Source of the DNA: Ascoidea asiatica
Taxonomy: Eukaryota > Ascomycota > Saccharomycetes > Ascoideales > Ascoideaceae
Direction: 5' to 3'
Length of the DNA: 64,000 nt
NCBI GenBank assembly: GCA_001600695.1
Contig: BCKQ01000001.1
Location: 1,268,722 to 1,332,721, forward strand
In this document: piece after piece, positions 11,606 to 23,300 of the stretch
How the letters are laid out: each line of letters begins with the position of its first letter
Numbering within the stretch: position 1 is the stretch's first letter
Program-made: the position numbers and the translations under genes
The notes under the pieces: model-generated
Told to the model about the DNA's origin: nothing
Database searches by the model: none
The model's input: the letters and a program-made list of their open reading frames with translations, nothing else

Positions 11606-12418
11606 TTATTTATCATTATTATCCAATTTTAAATCAATATCATTGTCATTTATAGGATTATTGAATTTAAGATTATTTGTTGATAATAAATTGAATTTTT
11701 GATAATTTAAAGATTTTAAAGTTTTTGAAATTTTTATATTTTTGAAATCTTCTAATGATTTTATAATCTCATTTATATTTTGATCGAAATTAATATTTTG
11801 ATTATTAAAGAAAAGTAAATCATATTCACTATTTATATTATAATATATATCTTTATTATGAATAATTTTATAAATTATTAAATTTTTATCAATTGAATTA
11901 ATTTTTAAATCTATTAGATTTAATTTTTTTAAAATACATAAATTTTTTTCTAATTCAATTTCATTTTCAAATATTGTAATTGTAATTGTATTTGAATTTG
12001 AATTTGAATTTGAATTAGTATTATTTAAGGTTCTTAAATTATCTGAAAGTAATTCATAAGATATTAAATTATTAAAAGAATTTAAATTTTGATAAATTGA
12101 GATTAAAGTATTTAATAAAGTTAAAATTTTTAATTTTTTTAATGAATTTTTATTTAAATTGATAAATTGATTTAAATTATTGAAATAAATAAAATAATTA
12201 CCAAAAGAGAATAATTCTAAAGTTTTTAAGTAATTTGAATTATTTGAAAGTTTTAATTTAATATTTATGAATTTATTAATTCTTATATAATTGAAATTTA
12301 ATGTATGATTATCTTCAAATTTATCTTCTAGAAATTTTAGTATTTGATTTATCGCTGTTGAATCATTTATTTCAGATATATTATTTATCACTGGAAGAGA
12401 TGTATTTGATTTTGACAT
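11606..12418 (-). CDS. PCI-domain protein resembling COP9 signalosome subunit 7
   Basis: The predicted protein has 270 residues and is Asn/Leu/Ile-rich. The middle segment (about residues 60-175) follows the CSN7 PCI pattern: a hydrophobic repeat with YLKTLELFSFGNY, then LKKLKILTLLNTL, a YELLSDNLRTL segment, and after an Asn/Ser insert an acidic ELEKNLCILKKLNLIDLKI winged-helix-like segment ending in a charged strand. In the COP9 complex CSN7 helps scaffold the deneddylase that acts on cullins. S. cerevisiae lacks an orthodox CSN7. The assignment is by pattern only, since low-complexity sequence blurs the alignment. Another PCI protein remains possible. The ATG is immediately preceded by a leader shared with the acetyltransferase gene at 14583-16249. 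Confidence 0.5.
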   Translation of the reverse strand: MSKSNTSLPVINNISEINDSTAINQILKFLEDKFEDNHTLNFNYIRINKFINIKLKLSNNSNYLKTLELFSFGNYFIYFNNLNQFINLNKNSLKKLKILTLLNTLISIYQNLNSFNNLISYELLSDNLRTLNNTNSNSNSNSNTITITIFENEIELEKNLCILKKLNLIDLKINSIDKNLIIYKIIHNKDIYYNINSEYDLLFFNNQNINFDQNINEIIKSLEDFKNIKISKTLKSLNYQKFNLLSTNNLKFNNPINDNDIDLKLDNNDK

Positions 12419-13734
12419 TATCTTAGATTAATTGAATGACTCAATGATTGGATAATTGAATGATTGACTGATTGAATATATTTAATTCAATTGATTCAAT
12501 TCAATTCGATTAAAAATATTTTACTTGTTTATTTATTATCTATTATCTATTGCATTTATTGCATTTATTGAGTTAATTATATTTAATTTAAATGGGACAA
12601 TGCAACGTCCCTAATAACTTGATACACTGCACCTATTTGGGGCAAACTCTTCGGACAAGTTTGTGGTGCGCTTCATCTTAATATACAGGACGGACTGAAA
12701 CGGGACAGGCACGCTCGGTATCTTTTTTGGTCTCTTGTTGTTGGTGTGGCGAGTGGCGAGTGGCGTGGTTGTGCTGCTGCGAGATTTGTATGCAGCAAGT
12801 CCGCCGCAGCGTCACTGCTCGTCTCTTGGAAACTCCGCAGAAGGAGCACCGCCACAGGAATGACCTTCCCTGAGCCACACCCAGAGCGCGGCACTGCGCC
12901 GGAAGAGCAGTGATATGGGCAAAGAGACCAGATCTGGGGGTGTTCTTGCCGAGGACTGGTTACTGGAGGGTGGCTAGTAACTATACACCAGCCTTGTTAG
13001 GGGCTTACCTGCTCCTAATCCAGAAATATCGCCATTTTCCTTTTAAAAGCATTTATTCTTCTTAACACCTTCGAAAGTCACAATTAATTTAATTCACCAT
13101 GAAAATATTCTAAATTACTATTAAAATATTCTAAACTACTATGATTTAATATGATTTAATGGAAATAACATGAATAATCATAAAATAATCATAAAATAAT
13201 CTCAAATAATCTCAAATATTTGCTAAATAATAAATAAATTATCAACAATTAATCTAAAATAATAATCATTTAATGTCCTTTACAATCATATTAATCACAG
13301 ATAAAAATCAAAATAAGTAATTACTTAATCAATAATTTTAATGAACTTTGTTAACTTAATTTATTCTATTAAATAAATTTATAAATTTATTTCAATCATG
13401 TTTTATAATTACTTAATATATTAAGTATAATTTCAATTATATTCAATATAAAACTCTTGTTTATTTCAATCTCCACTTAAATTTAAAGCTTAAAAGACTA
13501 ATTAATGTCTAAATATTTTGGACAATTCTTTATCACTCATTATTCAATTGAATATACTGTATAATCATATACATATAAATATTGTATTATATTATATATA
13601 TATACTGTATATATAATCATATATTTCATATCATTAATGAAGAATTTCAAATTATATTATATTATACTAATATATTCAATTAAATTCAATTTTAATATTA
13701 TATTCCAATATTAATAATTATAATAACAATCAAT
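12419..13734. promoter_or_regulatory. Divergent promoter region with a GC-rich island (12640-13030)
   Basis: This lies between the divergent CSN7-like gene and the Asn-rich unknown. The first part repeats ATTGAATGA-like units and includes TGACTCA at 12437-12443, a Gcn4/AP-1-type core. From about 12640 to 13030 GC content rises sharply against the surrounding AT-rich DNA; short ORFs there look accidental. GGTCTC cores occur at 12729-12734 and (as GAGACC) at 12924-12929. From 13080 on it is simple AT-rich sequence with no gene seen. Confidence 0.5.
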
Positions 13735-14400
13735 ATGTCACCAAAGTTAGAATTATCAAGATGCAAAACAAATGATGAATTATATATGAAAGATATTGAT
13801 GATGTTCTATTAATTAAAAATAAAATTAGATTAAATAATTCAATCAAACATTCAATTAATCAAATTCATAATTATAATTCCTATTCTTCCCTCAATAATA
13901 ATAATATAACTGGCAATATTGATTACAATTATGAAAACAATGATGAAAACGATAATGATAATAATAATGATAATGATAATGACAATGACAATGATAGTTA
14001 TAGTGATAGTGATAGTGATGATTATTCTGATGAAGAAAATGATAATATTAAACAATTATCTTTAATTAAAGATATTCAACCAAAAAGATTACCAATTATA
14101 AGTAATACTCTCTCAAGATGTTTATCTTTACCTCACATAAATAATAATAATAATAATAATTATAATAATTATAATAATAATATATACAATAATAACAATA
14201 AATCTCGTAGATTATTCGTTAATCCTATTCAATCAAAGAAAAATACTCTAAATTCATTCACAAATAATAATACAAATAACACAAATAATACAAATAATAC
14301 AAATAATACTCTCAATTCATTATCAAATACAAACAAAAATTCAAATACAAGTAATACTAAAAGTAAGAATAATCTAAGAAGAACTATTTCTCATTTCTAA
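13735..14400 (+). CDS. Uncharacterised Asn/Asp-rich protein
   Basis: This 221-residue protein is not recognised. It starts with a charged segment (MSPKLELSRCKTNDELYM) followed by a poly-Asn region, an Asp/Ser/Asn acidic tract (about residues 72-105), a more ordinary segment LPIISNTLSRCLSLP, a second Asn-rich stretch, the basic motif KSRRLFVNPIQSKK (about 156-169), Asn/Thr repeats encoded by AAT and ACA, and a basic C-terminus ending RRTISHF. The short conserved-looking basic and SRCLSLP segments in low-complexity sequence suggest a regulatory protein with linear motifs, but no function can be assigned. It is convergent with the acetyltransferase gene. Confidence 0.5.
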   Translation: MSPKLELSRCKTNDELYMKDIDDVLLIKNKIRLNNSIKHSINQIHNYNSYSSLNNNNITGNIDYNYENNDENDNDNNNDNDNDNDNDSYSDSDSDDYSDEENDNIKQLSLIKDIQPKRLPIISNTLSRCLSLPHINNNNNNNYNNYNNNIYNNNNKSRRLFVNPIQSKKNTLNSFTNNNTNNTNNTNNTNNTLNSLSNTNKNSNTSNTKSKNNLRRTISHF

Positions 14401-14479
14401 CTATATATTTATACAGTACATATATATATATATCTTTATATCTTTATATCTTTATATCTTTGCTTATATTCAATTTTTC

Positions 14480-14543
<64 letters not shown>

Positions 14544-14582
14544 TATATAATATATATAATATATACTTTTTTATTTACTTAT
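14401..14582. repeat. Simple repeats between convergent genes
   Basis: A 10-bp TATCTTTATA-like repeat (about 14430-14461) is followed by a long TAA microsatellite (about 14480-14541) and AT dinucleotide-rich sequence. These sit between the stops of two convergent genes and probably form the shared 3' region. Confidence 0.7.
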
Positions 14583-16249
14583 TCATTCAATTGCATTTAT
14601 TAATAAATTATTAAAATTCTCACAAACTTTATTAAATTTCTTGAAATTTAATTCTTCATCTTTATCAAATAATCCTTTAATTGTACCAAAAATAATATTC
14701 ATTCCATTTTCTGTAGAAACAACATTTAAAACTAATGATGATGCTAAAACTCCCATATCCTGTGATAAAAACATTTCTTTAATCTTATATTCATTATTTA
14801 TATTCATATTTAAAATATTATAACCAATATTTGAAAGTCTAATTGAATCTGATTTAAAATTATTAAAATTTTTTAAAATTAAATTTTCTAATAAATTTAT
14901 TTTACTATTTAAATATTGTCTCATTCCAGTACCAATATAAATTGTATTTTTAATATTCTCAATATCTTTTCTTCTATTAATTTCAATAATTTTTGATAAT
15001 TTTAAAAAATTTAATTCATAAATATCTTTAAAAAAAATTTGAAAAAATCCTAAAGATACAAAACATCCATAATTTATATTTTCATTTTTACTTTCTTTTG
15101 GAAAATTTTTAATTAAAAATGGTCTAAGATTTAAAGGATGAGCAAAATCAAATTTTTTATTAATTTTAAGATCTTTAAAATTATAATCTTTCATACTTTT
15201 TAAAAAAATTGAAATTAAAAATGAATTAATTTTAATTTCATTTTTTTTACAAAATTTTAAAATTTTTTCAATTTGAATTTCATTAATTCTAAAAATTTTA
15301 AAAAGAGTATTATAATTATAATCATTTTTAAGGGAATTTAAATTGAATAAGTTTGATTTATTTAATTTACATTCTTTAGTTTCTTCAATATTACTATTTT
15401 CATTATCATATCTTTTCAAAGGTTTTAAATTTTTTATATTAAAATTATTAATAAATTCTTTTGGAGGAATAACATTAATCAATTGATCTAAAGCCAATGG
15501 AATTTTTGATAATTTTAAATAATCAAGTTTAAAATCAAATAAACAAGATAATTCATTCAATTCATTTGAATTACTTAAGTTATTTAATTCAAATAAAAGT
15601 GATTTATGAAAATTTATACCAGACATACCATCTAACATATGATCAAAAATAAAAGCAATATTGTTATTATTTATATAACATTTCCAAAATGGAATTTGAT
15701 TATTATTATTTGATAAATTATAAAATGTATAATTTCTATCAATATTATATAAAAATTCTTCATCAACTATTTCATTAGATAATTTTTGATTTTTATTTGA
15801 TTCAAATTTAATTACATCATTTACCATGATTTTTGAACATGGTTTTAAATAATATTCATATTCAATTTCATTCTCGTTTTCATTTTCTTTATTATTATTG
15901 TTATTATTATTGTTATTGTTATTATTAATATTTTTCACTTTTTTATTTAAACATAAAGATAAATAAGAATTTTTTAAAATTACATTTCTTAAAGAATTCA
16001 AAAAAAGTAATTTATTTATAGGTTTATTATAACTTGAAATTACTGTGAGATATTTATGAGCTTTAGCATTATTATATGCAATCCAAAAATGTTCAGAATA
16101 TCCTAAAAAAAAGTGAAGAAAAGAAGTATTAGTTGTTGGTTTTGTTGTTTTAAAATAAGAATTAAATGAAGGGGATAAAATGGAATAATAAACATACCTG
16201 CAGGTCTAGTAAATCTTTTTTCAATTTCAATCTCAGTTTCAGATGACAT
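14583..16249 (-). CDS. Alcohol O-acetyltransferase-like protein (two exons)
   Basis: This resembles the Atf1/Atf2 family, acetyl-CoA-dependent enzymes that acetylate alcohols or sterols at ER or lipid-droplet membranes. Exon 1 is 16198-16249 (17 codons plus one base) and exon 2 is 14583-16102; joining them gives 523 residues. The added N-terminus includes GYSEHFWIAYNNAKAH, a family-typical opening that supports the splice. The presumed active site is FDHMLDGMSG (His near residue 172). As read, the spacing is His-x2-Asp, where the family norm is HxxxD. The region INYGCFVSLGFF and the C-terminal VLASSLVLNVVSTENGMNIIFG segment fit the fold. A poly-Asn insert lies near residues 76-88. Substrate is unknown. 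Confidence 0.75.
16103..16197 (-). other. Intron of the acetyltransferase-like gene
   Basis: This 95-nt intron has donor GTATGT (16197-16192) and an acceptor TTTTTTTTAG ending at 16103. An ACTAAT sequence inside could serve as the branch site. Removing it joins A-G-Y-S-E-H in frame and extends the ORF to an ATG at 16249. Confidence 0.8.
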
Positions 16250-17374
16250 TTTCTTAGATTAATGATTGAAGTTGAATGAAATTGAATGAAATTGAATGGA
16301 ATGAGTCAATATATCAATGAAGTGAAATGAGTGAAAATAAAATGGAAAAGGAATGAAATGGATATTTAAGTCATTTTGAAGAATAGTTTAGATAAATGAA
16401 AAGCAAAAAAAAGGATGTTTTGAAGATTATCATTGTTTAGGATATTAAAGACAATGAAGATATTCAGGATCTTGAATATTGAATATTGAAGATAATGTGA
16501 TAATAATACTAACATTAGTAGATAATAAAGATAATAGATAGTAAAGTGGTTTGAACAATGCACTATTGGTACGACTGATAGTGAAGAAATCCTTAAACAG
16601 GAGTTGGACACGACGTGTGTCTTGAGTCGAGGTTTGGAACACTTCGGGACAGGACACAAATTAGAAGAACACAAAACAGTGGAACCAGAACGAAAGAACG
16701 CGTCCCACAGAAAAAAACGCAGAGCCGCGGCTGAGGCGACACGACTTAAGAGACCAGAGACACCGCAGAAACAAGAGACCACAAAAGAGATTACTCAGCA
16801 CCCCTTGTTTATCACGTAAGCCGCCAAGAGTGTATTCCGGAGCAGGAAATTAAAAATATTATCGGATAATTCTAACGGAAATAAAAAAAAACCAAAATGG
16901 AGACCACGTCTGCGGTGCTTCTCTCCTTTTAAAAAATTAGGAAATGGAGACCGCCCCGGTGGATCCAGCCAGGGCTGTGGGAGCTCGCGTGCTGCTACGT
17001 GTGAGTTTGGCTGCGTGCGGGCTTTTGCGCGAGTTGCCTGATTGACCGCAGATTTAACAACAAATCAAGATTCAGCGGTGCGGGACTGATGCACTGGAAG
17101 TAAAGTGACAATTTCAACCCAGCATAGATCCAGTACAGTAAGTTAGTAGCGTTAGTAGTATTAACATAACGCTAACCATCCTTCAAGATCCTACAACCAC
17201 CACCAGCTCAACTTATTTATGAAATGAACAGAAGTGAAATAACTATTCATATGTCTCTGTTCTTTTTTCAAGTAACTACAAATTCAAAGTAATCACCACT
17301 ACTCACATATTATCAAACTAGGAACTAGGAATACTACATTTATTCAATTATAAACTGTATTGGAATTCCTAATT
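16250..17374. promoter_or_regulatory. Divergent promoter between the acetyltransferase-like gene and SEC7, with a GC-rich island
   Basis: Next to the acetyltransferase start are ATTGAATGAA repeats and TGAGTCA (16302-16308), a Gcn4-type core. From about 16590 to 17110 the DNA is GC-rich. It contains five GAGACC cores (16750-16755, 16775-16780, 16900-16905, 16947-16952, with the first four followed or preceded by similar bases) and an ACGCGT box (16698-16703). Four of these GAGACC cores are individually listed; I confirm four, not more. Small ORFs here have no recognisable product. Confidence 0.5.
16750..16952. promoter_or_regulatory. Cluster of four GAGACC motif copies upstream of SEC7
   Basis: GAGACC occurs at 16750-16755, 16775-16780, 16900-16905 and 16947-16952. 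The last two share the flank AATGGAGACC, and the first three read GAGACCA. They are candidate binding sites for an unknown factor; the same core recurs in other 5' intergenic regions of the window. Confidence 0.4.
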
Positions 17375-20300
17375 ATGGAAAAAGAACTATCTATTGAAGT
17401 TCCTGTATCTGCAAGTGAGCTCAAGATAAATTCAATTGACAATAGTATTCAATTGAACATCAAAAATAGTAGTAATGATGAAATAAATAATATTCAATCA
17501 GAATCAACTCTTCCTAACGGGTCATCTGAGGCTTCTAAAGAATCTAAGGAATCCCTCGATTCTCAAGATTTTAAGGATACTCACGAAGTTGAGAATTCTA
17601 AGGAATCAAAAACAACAAATTCACCAGATCCAACAGATGAAAATACTAATGATCCAAAACAACTAGAAGATATAAAAGATACGAAAGTTGTAAATGGTGT
17701 AAAGGAGACAAATGATCCAAAAGAAGAAAAAGATCCAAAAGATTTAAAAGATCTAAGTGAATTAAAGGAAGTAAATGAAGTAAAATTAAATAATGAAAAT
17801 AAAGAAATAATACAAAATAATAATAAAATAAATACTGAAATAATAGTAAATGAAAATAATCATCAATCTAATAATAAACAAAAAGAAGATATTCCAAATA
17901 ATGAAAATCAATCCAAAGAAGATAATCAAACCAAGGATCCAATTGATAATCAATCTAAAACTCAACAAAGTAATTCAACTTCTTCATTAAATACTGAATC
18001 ATTACAACAACACACTGAAAAAATAAGTATTAATGAAACGAAACCTTTAGATCCAATAGTAAATGATGAAAATGAAAATAATAAGAAAATCGTAGTTGAA
18101 GAACCAAAAATTTTAGATTCAATTCCAAGTTCAAGTACAACCACAATGATAAGTTTTTTAAAATCTGTTCATAAACAATTATCAACAAAAAAATTTAATG
18201 AATCTCAAAAAGAATTTTTAAAACAAATTGAAATTTCAATGAATTTAAATGAATTACCTTTAAATGCAATAATTAATTTATTAAAATCATTTTCAAAAAA
18301 TATTGAATTAAAATTATTATTAATTGATTTAATTTCAAAAATCTTTACTTTTGATGCTTTAAATTATTCAAATTTAAATTATTCTTTATCTTCTGATAAT
18401 TTCATTTCAAATTCAATTGAATTAATTAATGATTTATTTACAAATGAAGAAATTAATGAAAAATTAGAATTAAGTTTTGTTCAAACAATTATGTCTATAA
18501 TTTTAAATTCAAAAAAACCAATTCATGGTTCAAGATTATTAAATTCAATTAGATTAATTTATAATATTTATGTAGTTAGTATAAATCCAATGAATCAACA
18601 AATTTGTGATGCAAGTTTAAATCAAATTATTGATTTTATTTATGATAAAGTTGATAAATTAAATGATGAATTAATTTCAAATGATAATTCCTCTTCAAAT
18701 AATAATTCAAATTCAAATAATAACTTAAATAGTAACTCAAATTCAAATTCAAATACTTTAACTACTTTTAAACCTCTAAAAAAAGTAACACTTGAAAATC
18801 TTGAAAATTTAAGCGAAGTTGATGATAAAAAATTTGATTCAATTGCAAATTCAATGGATGAAAATGAAGATGATTTAATTATAAAAGATGCCTTTTTAAT
18901 ATTTAGAACAATGTCTAAAATTTCAATAAAAGAATTAGATCCTTCAATTTTTGATCCAAGATCTCAACCTGTTAGAGCAAAATTACTTGGTTTAAGAATT
19001 ATTCATTCAGTTTTAAAAAATCATATAAATATTTTTTTATCTGATAAAATTTTTTTGATTTCAAGAACAACTCATGAAAAAGTTAAATTAATTGATTCAA
19101 TTAGAAGACATATTTTACAAACTGTTTCAAGAAATTCATTATCAAGAGTTAATGAAATTTTTGAAATAACTTTAAATACATTTTTCATTCTTGTAATAAA
19201 TTTAAGATCTGAATTTAAACTTGAAATATCTCTTATACTTAATGAAGTTTATCTTCATTTAGTTTCTATAGCTTCCTCAACAAAATTTCAAAGAGATCAA
19301 TTTTTAAAATTTATTTATAGAATTTGTAATGATCCAAGATGTTTAATTGAATTATATATTAATTATGATTGTGATTCAAGTTTACCAAATATTGTTGAAA
19401 AAATTACAAATTATTTAGTTAAAGTTGAAAATATTCATTATAAAGAATCTTTAACAAGACAAAGAAATGCAAATTCAAATACTGAATTTTTTAAATATGA
19501 TACTTCTGCTTTAAATTGTATTGTTGGTATGTTAAGATCTTTAGCTATATGGTCTTCAAAAGGTTCAAATGTTTCAAAAGTTAGAAATACAAGTGTTTCA
19601 AGTGGAATTAATAATTCTGTTTATTTAAGAAATAGGTCTGATACAAATGGTTCATCTTTAAGTAATAGTATGAGTCGTACCCCACTGACCCCACATGATT
19701 CTTCAAATTTTAATTTTCCAAATAATAGTACTCTTAGTGTGGTTGATTCAAGAGAAGATTTAACTGTAATTGATAATCCAAATGAATTTGAATATTTAAA
19801 ACAAAGAAAAACTGCTTTATATGATGGTATAAAATCATTCAATTACAAACCAAAAAGAGGAGTTGCAAAATTAATCAAAGATGGTTTCATCGAATCAAAT
19901 TCACCTTCTGATGTTGCAAAATTTTTATTAACAAATAGTAATAATGGAATTGATAAAGCAATGATTGGTGAATTTTTAGGTGAAGGTGATGATTATAATA
20001 TTGAAGTTATGCATGCATTTGTTGATTTGATGAATTTTAAGAATCTTAGAATAAATGACGCAATTAGGTTTTTTTTACAAAGTTTCAGATTACCTGGTGA
20101 ATCACAAAAAATTGATAGATTCATGCTTAAATTTGCTGCAAGATATCATGAAGATAATCCAACAATATTTGCAAATGCTGATACTGCTTATATTTTATCA
20201 TATTCTGTTATTATGCTTAACACTGATCAACATAATAATCAAGTTAAAGATAAAGATAAAATGACCTTACAAGATTTCATCAAAAATAATTCTGGAATTG

Positions 20301-23300
20301 ATGATGGAAAAGATTTACCAGTTGAATTTTTATCCAACATATATTCCGATATTGGAAAGAATGAAATCAAATTAAATAGTGAACAACATGAAGCATTATT
20401 GAAAAACAATACAACTCAGGCACCTCCCACAACACCATTTGCAGCATTATTTAGTAATAGAGATGCTCTTGAAAGCGAATCTTACAATCAAATAACTAAA
20501 GAAATATCTTCAAAGACAGAGAAACTTTTCAAAAATTTAGATAATCAAAAGAAAGGATCTAATTTGAAAGTTAATGAAAGCAAAGATGATGAAGCTTATT
20601 ATTCATCTATAGTGTCAATTGGAAGTATGAATGCAACAAGAAATAAGTTTTACTCTGCATCTCATATAGAGCATGTAAAATCTATTTTTGAAACTCTTTG
20701 GATGTCATTTCTAGCTGCTTTAACTCCTCCATTCAAAGAATATGATCAAACTGAAACTTCTGAAATTTGTCTTGAAGGTATTAAACTTTCAATAAAAATA
20801 TCTTGTACTTTTGATGTCGCTTATGCAAGGACTTCATTTGTGAATGCTTTGATTCAGTTTACCAATTTACAAAATATTGAAGAAATTAAAGACAAAAATA
20901 TTAGAGCAATTGAAATTCTTTTAGATATTTGTATTACAGAAGGAAATAATTTGAAATCTACATGGAAAGATCTTCTTTTATGTATTTCTCAATTAGATAG
21001 ACTTCAATTAATTGCTCAAGGAATTGAGCCTAATACTGTTCCAGATGTTTCAATAACAAGATTAGCAAATAGAGCTTCATTTGAAAGTTCAAGATCTGCT
21101 TCAACAGCAATTTCAAATGGGAATATTTTTAATTTTCTTACTACTAAGAAAGATCCATCTGAGTTAGCACAAATACATCATCAAAATCAAAAGCTTAATC
21201 CTGAAGTAGCTAATTCATTAAATTCAAGTGAAATAACTGTTGGAATTGATAAAATATTTTCTAATAGTTCAAATTTAACTAATGGTATTTTTGATTTCGT
21301 TGAGGCTTTAGTTGAAGTTGTTAACGAAGAAACTCAAAGTTCTGGGGCTTCAGGACAACCAAGAATATTTGCAATGCAAAAATTAGTTGATGTATGTTAC
21401 TATTCCATGATTAGAATAAGATTAGAGTGGTCTAAACTTTGGGTCATTATGGCTAAAGCTTTCAATTCTATGGGTACATGTCCAAATAATGCAGTACTTG
21501 TTTTTGCTTTAGATTCTTTGAGACAATTATCTATGAGATTTTTAGATATTGAAGAACTTGCCCATTTCAAATTTCAAAAGGAATTTTTACATAGTTTTAA
21601 AGTTATATTTTCAGATAATGATAATTTTAATATTAAACAATTAATTTTAGATATTTTTGAAAATATTATAGATTCAAAAGCAGAAAAAATGAAGTCCGGT
21701 TGGTCTTCTATATTTGAAGTTTTAGAACTGGCAGCTGGAGATTCCAAAGAAGAATTAGTATCTAAATCTTTTAAAGTTGTTGAAAAAATTAATAATGGAT
21801 ATTTTGTCAACGTTTATGAACAAAATGATTTCAAAGGTCTTGTTGGATGTTTTATTGTTTATGCTCAAAATGATAAATTCCAAAAAATAGGATTACATGC
21901 AGTAGGAGATATGAAAAAATTAGTGCATTTCGTTGATGGATTAAATAGTGAAGCATTAAATACTGATAATGCTGAAAACGAAAAAAATGGAACAAAGGTG
22001 AACCCCTATAAACTGTTTCAAGAAAAATTATGGTTTCCTTTATTGGAAGGATTCCATAAAGTTATAATGAAAGCAGAAGATCTTGAAGTAAGATCAACAG
22101 CTTTAAATTTTATGTTTGATTCTTTAGTTGTATATGGATCAAATTTTGATAAAGAATTTTGGAATGATGTATGTAAAAAATTGCTTTTTCCAATATTTGG
22201 TGTATTAAGTGATCATTGGGAAATAAATGCTTCAAATAGTCATGATGATTTTTCAGTATGGCTATCTACAACTTTAATTCAAGCTTTAAGAAATATGATT
22301 GCATTATTTACACATTTTGATGATTTATTATTTATGTTGGAAGATTATCTAAAATTATTAGAGTCTTGTATTCTTCAAGAAAACGATACAATTTCTCGAA
22401 TTGGAAGATCATGTTTACAACAATTAATATTACAGAATATGCAAAAATTTTCTCGAGAAGATTGGAATAAAATTTTATATTGTTTCCAATATTTATTTAA
22501 ATTATCAACCGCCATTGAATTATTTAAAGCAGATCCTTTAAAACAATCTTCTGAGCTAGATGTTTCTAATAGAACATTTATGAGTGGCAACGGAAATATG
22601 GAAAGTCAAGATGTTATAAAAAATGATATTGCAGAAAAAGAAGATGATGAAAATGCGTTAGATGTATCATCTAGTAAAACAAATCAAGCAAGTAAATCTA
22701 TTGATGATGAAGTTCGAAGAAAAACAAAAGAAAAAAGTACAATTGTAGTAAAATGTGTACTTCAATTATTGGTAATAGAAACAGTTTCTGAATTACTTGA
22801 AGATGAAGTTTTTTATTCTTTAATTCCAATTGATAATTTACTTGCTTTAAGTCAATGTCTTAAAGAAAGTTATAAATTTTCTAGAAAATTCAATGATGAT
22901 TATAATTTAAGAGTTAGATTATGGAATTTTGGAGTAATTGAAAGATTACCAAATTTATTAAGACAAGAGTCTTCATCATCAGCAGTTTTTGTAAATATTA
23001 TGTTTAGACTTGTAATTGATAAAGAAAAAGCTTCAAAAGATCAAAAAGAACAAATGCTAAAAGATTTAATACCTTTGTGTGTGGGAATAACACAAAAATA
23101 CATTGAACTAGATGATGTATCACAACAAAGAAATATAGGAACTTGGAGACCAGTTGTTGTTGAAATTTTACAAGGATATTATGAATTAGATGAAGAAGAT
23201 TTTATAAGTAATTGTCCTGTTATGTATGAATTGGTATTAAACATTTTAGATAAATCATTACCAGTGGAAATGCGTTCGGTGATAAAATCTTTTTTAACAA

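Noticed and set aside
12673..12894. Two overlapping minus-strand ORFs in the GC-rich island
   Set aside because: They overlap each other in different frames, have no recognisable family and the composition of the island alone explains open frames.
12995..13025. GCTTACCTG-like U1 snRNA 5' end
   Set aside because: The flanking bases do not match a U1 5' end and no further U1 structure is present.
16366..16819. Three overlapping ORFs upstream of SEC7
   Set aside because: They lie on both strands in a promoter-like GC-rich region and show no domain or start context that supports a gene.
17360..17374. Earlier TTG start for SEC7
   Set aside because: An ATG lies 15 bases later in frame; TTG initiation is rare in yeast nuclear genes. 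The same logic was used for ARG82, URC1 and ERG27.
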